Positions 57,022 to 64,000 of a stretch of DNA of 64,000 nucleotides are shown here, in pieces. Under the pieces are notes generated by a model that made no database searches, was not told the origin of the DNA, and saw only the letters and a list, made by a program, of their open reading frames with translations. How positions within the stretch are numbered: the first letter of the stretch is position 1; the number at the start of each line of letters is the position of its first letter. This stretch comes from Azolla caroliniana (taxonomy: Eukaryota; Polypodiophyta), in NCBI GenBank assembly GCA_043228905.1, contig JBHGNT010000005.1, forward strand, positions 3,596,001 through 3,660,000. The letters run 5' to 3'. The translations under genes were made by a program, and so were the position numbers.

Positions 57022-59433
57022 TTAAAACTTGGCAAGCCACATAACATGCATTGCATGTAGATACCTTGAACCAATAGTTAGGCCCAACATAAATGCAACA
57101 ATGCTCATGATAGCTGGTTGTGTGATTTGTTTATTAGAGGAAGATGTTATCAGCCCCTTGGGATCCTTCCAATTGTAATATATGGCCAAAATAATGAAGC
57201 AACCTAATATTGCTGCTTTTAAAGGGACCTCGGCTATTCCAACCAGAAGGGCAGTCATTGGAAGGAATGCGCAAATCAGATCCTTCTTTTGCACGACCAG
57301 AGAGAACACCGCCGACAGGGACAACGCTAGAACAAAAACTGTATGATTGATCACCCCAGAGACTGCACCCACTCCGAGGACAGTGGCTATCAGAAAAGCC
57401 CAAGGTTGTTCACTAACAGCATTAGCTCTTGTTGCCTCACCAACACTCAGAACCGCTGTCACGAGTAGCAATGCCTGTAGTGTTGGCCAAACAGAAGTTG
57501 TGCTTACAATCCCTCGGTATATATCTCGCACAAAAAGGCAAGACCACCCTGCCAAGGTCAAAATATGTGCAATTGGATCTTTCAATAAAAATATCGCCTT
57601 GTTCAAAAGGACAATAAGCAATACTTTCATGTAATGAAATGCAGTAAGACACATCATTGCAAGCAAAGAAGCCCACTGGATAAGTTCTGCAGCTATGGCA
57701 CGTCGAGTGAAATAAATAATAGAGAAACCTGAAAACACCAAATTAGGTCCGCATAAGATTCTCACAAAAAGTTGTACAGCTTTAAGAATCCATTACCCCA
57801 AAAATTAATATGAAACATGGCTTCTTAATATAAACAAATCACTAAGGCATATTATCTATATGAATTATTATGTGTAACAAGTTAAAATGAAGCTTGGATA
57901 GGAATTTTATTAGCAGAAATAGAGATCTAGAACAGAAATAAGGCTTCCTAATTGCTGAAAAAATTCTTATTCATAATGTAATAATATTTTAACATTGTCC
58001 AAAAGGTCAGAAATATGGCCAATGATAATGATATATATGAAGTAGATTCATGGGTACAAACTAGATTCATGGATCCGACAATGGTTTCAAAACACTCTTT
58101 CCAGCCTTGTACGTGGAGGATTTCAAAATGGTAGCATAAAAAGAAAACCTATGAGAGACGGAGGAACATGATCCATGGTTACATGCATTGTGGGCACTAT
58201 TCAGACCAACATTGGGATAACGCATCAAATGAGACCAGTGGATAACTGTTTCAAGCCTCTACATCATTCAGACAGTGTGGGTTGCTCACATTCTCTTTTG
58301 GTTTCTTGGCACAAAATTATCAACATTGCATGCATGTTTCATCGAAATTTTGCATGTTAGCTTGTCCTACATCCTGAGGAGAATTGCCGTTGGACCCAAA
58401 ATCTTAAAAAGTTGTAATCTTTATAGGCTATTGTATAGAACCAAATGCTATTGGCTTTATAATCAGAATGCCCGGTGAGTTGTACTAGGCCTCTCCCTCC
58501 CCCTCCCCCACTTTTCCCGTCTCATATGCCATTTTGGCCTCTTACAATAGTGATCTTTCTTTTCTTCAAGTTTCTAACCCGCCAACAATCCAGGCAATAA
58601 AGCAAATGCTACTGCCTCCTCAAAACCACTGGTGAACCAAAAGTGCTCCTTCATTTCAATCCATAAATCTAAGAAACATGAATGGTTTATACACTTGTGA
58701 TCTGGTCATAGACCATATTTTGTTTTAACGATTTAAATTTGTTTTATGTATCACAAGCACAAAGCTGTAAAGCAAAAGCTGCCTCCTCAAAACCACCAAT
58801 GAACCGAAAGTCCTCCTTCATTTCAATCCATAGATCTAACAAACATGAATGGTTTATACTCTTCTAATGCTTGTCATAGAACACATTTTGTTCCACAATT
58901 TAAATTTGTTGTATGTATCACAAGCAAAAAGCTAATATTTGTTGTATGCCATTTTGACCTCTTATAATAGTGATTTTTCTTTTTTTTCACATTTCTAATG
59001 ATGGTTTATACTCTTGTAATGCTGATCATTGGCCACATTTTGTTCCACAATTAAATGTTGTTAAAAGTCCTTTTGAAATTCAGGACACAGATACCACTCT
59101 ATTAGAGGAGGTTCTTCCATAGACGTATTGATAACATTAAATGAATTCTCATGCATGCATAAATGAATTAACGCACACAAAGAAAATTCAGCTCACAGGG
59201 CATATTCTTCCATTATGTATGCCTACATATGAATTTGTGCACTGACCTGTTAGTAGGACGAGAGTACTAGGTGGTTCAGGTATAGGAGTCATAAGTTCCT
59301 CCCATTCAGGTGGAAGCTGCCATCTTTTTCTTGTGGTGTGAGATGACTGGTTTTTCAATCCATCAGACGAAGAATCTTCAGAAGAAGTGACAGCGGCAGC
59401 AGCAAGCCTAAAGGCACATTTCCACCTATGACC
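57022..59433 (-). CDS. Unrecognised polytopic membrane protein, 3' two exons only
   Basis: Two coding exons join cleanly: 59433-59247 and 57728-57022, both with GT-AG boundaries and matching phase. They give 297 residues ending at a stop. The first exon is hydrophilic (HRWKCAFRLAAAAVTSSEDS, WQLPPEWEELMTPIPEPP) and looks like the region after a transit peptide. The second encodes about seven to eight hydrophobic segments, including IIYFTRRAIAAELIQWASLL, GWSCLFVRDIYRG, PWAFLIATVLGVGAVSGVI and QPAIMSIVAFMLGLTIGSRY. I do not know the family; a plastid-envelope or thylakoid protein is a guess from the N-terminal composition. The acceptor TTCTATAG before 59433 implies at least one more upstream exon, which I could not find. 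A copia LTR begins about 350 bp upstream, so the 5' part is either beyond it or lost. Confidence 0.7.
58602..58932. repeat. Tandem duplication in the membrane-protein intron, ~168-bp period
   Basis: Units beginning AAGCAAATGCTACTGCCTCC (58602) and AAGCAAAAGCTGCCTCC (about 58769) share GTCCTTCATTTCAATCCAT-like and AACATGAATGGTTTATAC blocks. A further partial copy of the upstream flank (CATTTTGACCTCTTATAATAG) follows near 58949. Confidence 0.8.
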
Positions 59434-59775
59434 CTATAGAAAGAACAGAAATATCTCAGTTTTAATATCAATTCAAACTAGTGTCCTACCTTTATAGTTT
59501 ATATTCATAAGAGGAAAGTAATAATATGAATATAAATGTAATCAACAGCAAAAAGGAAAACAAAATACATGTGCATACAATATCTCACTGATTCTAGTGA
59601 AGTCATCAAAAATTGAATATACTCAAATTAAAACCAAGAGTTTCCTGATTGAACATGTATAAACCTGATATCTGACTACAGATATTTAGGTTGATGCGTT
59701 GAACTTCAGGCCTATGACTGAATAATCGATGTATATTATAGGGAATGTTGAGAATCAAGCTCAACATAGCACAAC

Positions 59776-60862
59776 ATGTGAACACACCTTTTGAGAATCT
59801 ATGATTACTCAAAGGTCAAGAGTCACACCACTACTCTCTACACATTAACTATGTGTCATAGAATCATATTCTATGACACATAACTAATGAGTTACATATT
59901 CCCCATGACTATGAGTCTTCACATTCCCCAAGAGAGAGAGTGGTTGTTGTAAGTTAATGAAGAGAGAGGGTGACTCTATATAAAGCACCCTCCTCGTACT
60001 TCATACTAAGTCGGTTGTGACTCCTTGTAATGCTAAATTTTCATTTATCATATTCTCTTTGTTAATATACATCTCCTTCTTCTTGAGTACTTCATTTTGT
60101 CTCTTATCCATCTTGTGTTTCTCTTCTCTCCTCTTTCCTCTCACACATACATATAACACACATCTCTTCCGCTACACAAGAATCACCATCGATTCTTTAC
60201 AAGGAACAACCCCATACAAATCATTATTTCTATGTATATTACATGGAGCAACTCCAAAATACCCAAGTTTGTTTTGCTTCCATAGAATACCCATATGTTT
60301 TGCTATTTCCCCAAATGCCCATGGCATCCTCTCTCAAACAATTATGTGTTACTTGACCTCCCTTTTCTCAATAGATGTGCTATTTGAGCAATTATATGGT
60401 TGGTTCATTCCCTTTTTCTCTGTTTAGAGGTTGATAGGGGACTTTTGGGAAATAAAGAAACCTGGGGGTATTTCGAATTTTTTCCTATATCTAATCTCCA
60501 TGCATGCATCTCCATCACCTTAATTTATCCCTTTTTTCATACACTTTTACATACTTCTAACTGTTGTCACCTTCCTTACATTGTATTCTTATATCCTAAA
60601 TTTGACTATTGGGAATTAAAGAAACCTAGGGGTATTTTGAAATTTTTCCTAATATCTAATCTCCATACATGCGTCTCCATCATCTTAATTTATCCCCTTT
60701 TCCATAAACTTGTACCTACTGTGAACACTAATTCACATGAATCCAAAAATAACTGTTCATATCCCAAAATAACTGTTCATATCTTGTATCTGACAATTTA
60801 ATAAACATTCATATCCCAAACTAACGCTTCTATCAAATGCTATTAATAAACATTCATTATCA
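59776..60862 (+). mobile_element. Ty1/copia 5' LTR
   Basis: About 1 kb of non-coding sequence ends just before a primer-binding-site-like TGGTATCAAAGCG (60865-60877), a variant of the copia TGGTATCAGAGC. A TATA motif CTCTATATAAAGC lies at 59974-59986. A 15-bp palindromic stem TATGTGTCATAGAAT occurs at 59850-59864/59868-59882. A segment with AAGAAACCTGGGGGTATTT (about 60430-60550) is repeated at 60600-60715. The exact left end is uncertain. The 3' LTR was not found in the window. Confidence 0.7.
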
Positions 60863-62047
60863 CATGGTATCAAAGCGTTTAAAAAAAATCACCAGCAGCA
60901 GAAACAAGAACAGCAACCAGAAACGACGACAAAAGAAGTCATCGACATCACAAACTACTCACAATAAGAAACACAAAATTTATAAACTCAAAATTTACTT
61001 CACAAATAAAAGAAAACCAATCCTGCCACAGTCGAAAACCCAGACATTGTTGCTGCTACAATACCCTACTCCACAAAGAACACCCAGATTAACCTGAGCC
61101 GCAAATTATCGTCCATGGCAAACACGGATGAAAATGTATTTGCGCAGAATACATACATAGGTGGAAGCAAAGCCAAACCTGACAATAATGATCAAGAAAT
61201 TCAAGCATGGCAAGATAAGGATTTTGAAGCACAATCCGAAATCCAATTCCCTGTCGCAGATTTAGTTATGTACTTCATTTCAAACCAGGAAACAGCCAAA
61301 CAAATGTGGGATGTCTAAGCGAACAATATGAAAAGACTGACACAATTCATGCCATCACTCTGTTTCGTCTCACAACCTTCCACATGCAAGAAGGTGATGA
61401 TTTGAAACATTTCTACAGTCATGGCGCTCACTCCTAGAACAAGGCACCACCGCAGGCCTTGGATTCACAAATAAAATGACAAGTAGTCATGCTATTAGCA
61501 GCACTACCATCAACCTGGAGACCTTTCGTCACAACCCAATCCTATCAAACTCAACCATTGGCTGTCCTCATCAACAAAATGCGCCAAGAATATACCTTCT
61601 CCAATCTCAGCAACAACAATCTCAACCAATCAACAATTCCGATCACAATGGCAACCACCATTCCCATGTCGAACCAACAACAACCATATAGATTCAACAA
61701 ACCTATCCGGCACAATCATCAAAACAATTACAACCACCAAAATCAAAGAACATCTCTTTGTAATTACTGCAACAGACCAGGTCAATGGGAGAAAGATTGT
61801 AGAACCAACCAAAGAAACACATCTAATCATCAAAGCACCAAAGTAATGACATGCAATTATTGAAACAGACAAGGACACTCGGAAAGAGAATGTCGAACAA
61901 AACAACATGAAGTAGGCCAACGAACTCAAGCTAGGATGGCACAACTTCAACAAAATCCACCATCATCGGGTGAAGAAATGTATTTATTCAATGCCAATTT
62001 AACCAATACAGCAGATTTCTCACATATGACTTCCCAATCAAGTTTGT
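60863..62047 (+). mobile_element. Broken Ty1/copia gag
   Basis: The ORF at 61115-61318 starts MANTDENVFAQNTYIGGSK and contains QEIQAWQDKDFEAQSEIQF and QETAKQMWDV, typical of the copia gag core. It then hits a stop. The frame resumes with HAITLFRLTTFHMQEGDDL and LLAALPSTWRPF. The first zinc knuckle CNYCNRPGQWEKDC has Gln in place of the His ligand. The second has a TGA stop at a Cys position (CNY-stop-NRQGHSEREC). The sequence ends around MYLFNANLTN with no protease, integrase or reverse transcriptase after it. It cannot make a complete gag. Confidence 0.8.
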
Positions 62048-63042
62048 GAGATCCAAGGCTCATAAAAGGTTTCCCTTTTGAACAAATTCTGAGATAAATT
62101 TAAGAGAGAACCGATTGTTTTTAGAGTTTTGAAGAGCAAATGCTGATTAGTAAAGTAAGAAAATTTTATATTTTTATCTTTTTGAAAGGATGCTTCTTTT
62201 AACAGACATGTCGAAGAGGATATACTTGAGTAGATGCATTGAGAACAAATAGAAGAAATGGAGAGCTCCAATGGGTGATCTTGAATTTTGGTTACAGATA
62301 AAAGATTGTAGGACCTAGGTTCACCAATGATGTAAATGGTGAAACTAACAATGGCAAACATTGTGTGTCTACCAACCATGTTTCATGTTGGATATCTTTA
62401 TCATTCAAATGTTTTTATTTTAAAATAGCAACCATCATAACGGGATGCTGTTTTAACTCTTTTATGACAATTATATATTAACCATTTTCTTCTTTCCTTT
62501 ATTACTAGCTCCGCAGAATTCTTGATAACATTTCATGACCAGTGTGAAACAACAGAAGACCAACTGTCCTGAGAGCAGATGAGGTTAAGAAAGCTAGAAA
62601 TAAATTCCTGTGTACTAAAGCTCTAAACTCAAAAGTTACTTTAGAGTTAGCAGTTAGACCCCACATATAGTCAGTTAAAGGCTATAAACACTAAGATTTG
62701 TTTTTTACAAGGTGATAACATGAACAACACTTGCCTTATTCAGAAAACCCTCTTTTAATGAAGAACTGGACATTCAACTGTGGGGCTAATTTAGAGTTAG
62801 TTTTAGTGTGTTGAAATTTGTAGGTCTAAATAGATAGTTGAAATTTATAGATCTACTGGCTTATTAGTTCTCTTTGCCTACTATACTGCGTGAAGAATAC
62901 CTTGGAGGCTCTACAGGTGGATTTCCAATTATTCCCTCGATATGTAAAATAAAGGTCTTAATAAAGGAGTTGAATTTATTTCAGTAACAGGGTTCCAACC
63001 ACTTGTTTCTCTGAATTCTGCTATACTCTTCACATCCCAGTT
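62048..63042. other. Unassigned DNA after the copia remnant
   Basis: No gene is recognised. The reverse-strand ORF at 62038-62379 has a protein-like stretch (IIGEPRSYNLLSVTKIQDHP), but no family could be named and no partner exons were found. Confidence 0.4.
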
Positions 63043-63478
63043 ACTTTGGTGGTGGTTCAGCACAAGAGGCTATGGCTGGAATTCCTATAGGCCAAGGAAG
63101 TATTTGGGACAATGCAAAACGGCTTGGTCAATCCTATATACAAAACTATTGGCCTGCAATCTGATTTGCAAGGGCCTCTTGTAGATATTGGACACTCTAA
63201 TATGGCTGGAAGAACAATTTTTGGAAGGCTCTTGTGGAAATATTGGAGCTCTTCAACCATATGTGGGACTTTGGTGGTGGTTCAGCACGAGAGGCTATGG
63301 CTGGAATTCCTATAGGCCAAGGAAGTATTTGGAACAATGCAAAACGGCTTGGTCAATCCTATATACAAAACTATTAGCCTGCAATCTGGTTTGCAAGGGC
63401 CTCTTGTAGATATTGGACACTCTAATATGGCTGGAAGAACAATTTTTGGAAGGCTCTTGTGGAAATATTGGAGTTCTA
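63043..63478. repeat. Tandem duplication, 225-bp period
   Basis: Copies start at 63043 and 63268 with ACTTTGGTGGTGGTTCAGCA and include GAGGCTATGGCTGGAATTCC and TGCAAAACGGCTTGGTC blocks. Only a few substitutions separate them. Translations in several frames stay open over each copy, but no family is recognised. Confidence 0.95.
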
Positions 63479-63647
63479 ATATGACTGGAAGATTATATGA
63501 CCACTTGATACATTTAGGAAAAGTAAAGGATTATGAGGAAGGTGGGGCAGGGTTTCAGGTTTAGGAAGTTTGAAACTCTTAGCATTACAAGATAAACTAA
63601 AGGCTCTAGCTTTACACAATCTGATGAGGAATATAACGAAAGAAAAC

Positions 63648-64000
63648 TTCACAGAATCCTCAAACGTGCTGAACAGTAACGTGTCATTGGGGTGGACCCA
63701 CATTGTTGATTCAGTATCAATCACTTCATGTGTTCAAATCAACATGCTTTCTTGTTAACATTGGCCTGGCACAAGTTGGATGCATGCAATCATCAAAATT
63801 CTCGAATAGGATATAAAAGAAAGTCCAATGGAAAGATGCACAGAATCCTCAAAAGTGTCGAAGGGCAATGTGTCATAGGAGTCATAGGGGTGGACCCACA
63901 GATTTGATTCAATCAATTGCTTCAAGGGTTGAATTCAACATGCTTTCTCGTTGACATTGGCCTGGCACAAGTTGGATCCATGCAATCATCAAAATTCTCG
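63648..64000. repeat. Tandem duplication at the window edge, ~190-bp period
   Basis: A unit at about 63648-63803 with CACAGAATCCTCAAACGTG, GGGGTGGACCCACA and TTGGCCTGGCACAAGTTGGA is repeated from about 63836 to the window end. The second copy carries a small GTCATAGG internal duplication. The array may continue beyond the window. Confidence 0.9.

Overview
This is nuclear DNA of a land plant. It holds a plastid-type ATP sulfurylase, a JAZ/TIFY repressor of jasmonate signalling, a FAX1/TMEM14-type plastid fatty-acid exporter, a PLS-class pentatricopeptide (PPR) protein and a DUF688-type protein, all separated by AT-rich, transposon-filled DNA with spliced genes and one 4.4-kb intron. The long, very regular PPR tandem and the LINE-rich background make me favour a fern (monilophyte). 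That is an impression from sequence style, not a proof. No bacterial operons, CRISPR arrays or rRNA/tRNA genes are visible.

Layout: 1-15.7 kb is gene-poor, with a decayed Ty3/gypsy integrase and LTR end (+), a LINE reverse-transcriptase remnant (-), poly-G and (GT)n runs, and long AT-rich stretches. At 15.98-17.18 kb lies a single-exon DUF688-type gene (+). From 17.2 to 25 kb there are a 406-bp hAT-like MITE, and a pair of equal-length 187-bp direct repeats enclosing a GC-rich, internally triplicated core. At 25.26-32.0 kb is a complete five-exon ATP sulfurylase gene (+), followed by several short tandem duplications. At 35.39-37.54 kb is a complete six-exon JAZ gene (-), whose fifth intron-exon junction (the start of the Jas degron) is present in three copies. 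From 40.9 to 44.7 kb a LINE is interrupted by a hAT-like element, itself interrupted by a second LINE 3' fragment with tandem repeats, itself interrupted by another MITE. From 45.9 to 48.2 kb there are more LINE and gypsy debris and one unrecognised ORF. At 49.2-51.7 kb is a PPR gene (-), probably truncated in its E motif. At 53.1-56.0 kb is a complete three-exon FAX1-like gene (-). At 57.0-59.4 kb are the last two exons of an unrecognised polytopic membrane protein (-). From 59.8 to 62.0 kb is a Ty1/copia LTR plus a broken gag. The window ends in two families of short tandem duplications.

The host genes are not an operon. They share themes: ATP sulfurylase and FAX1 act in plastid metabolism, the PPR protein is probably an organellar RNA factor, and JAZ links jasmonate to transcription. 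Simple repeats mark the 5' leaders: (TC)n for DUF688, JAZ and PPR, and (ACAGAG)n on the sense strand for ATP sulfurylase and FAX1. The most notable observations are the triplicated Jas-exon cassette, which could give degron-truncated JAZ isoforms; the four-layer transposon nest whose outer LINE frame is restored when the insert and one 8-bp target duplication are removed; and a near-perfect 98-nt foldback between the PPR and FAX1 genes.
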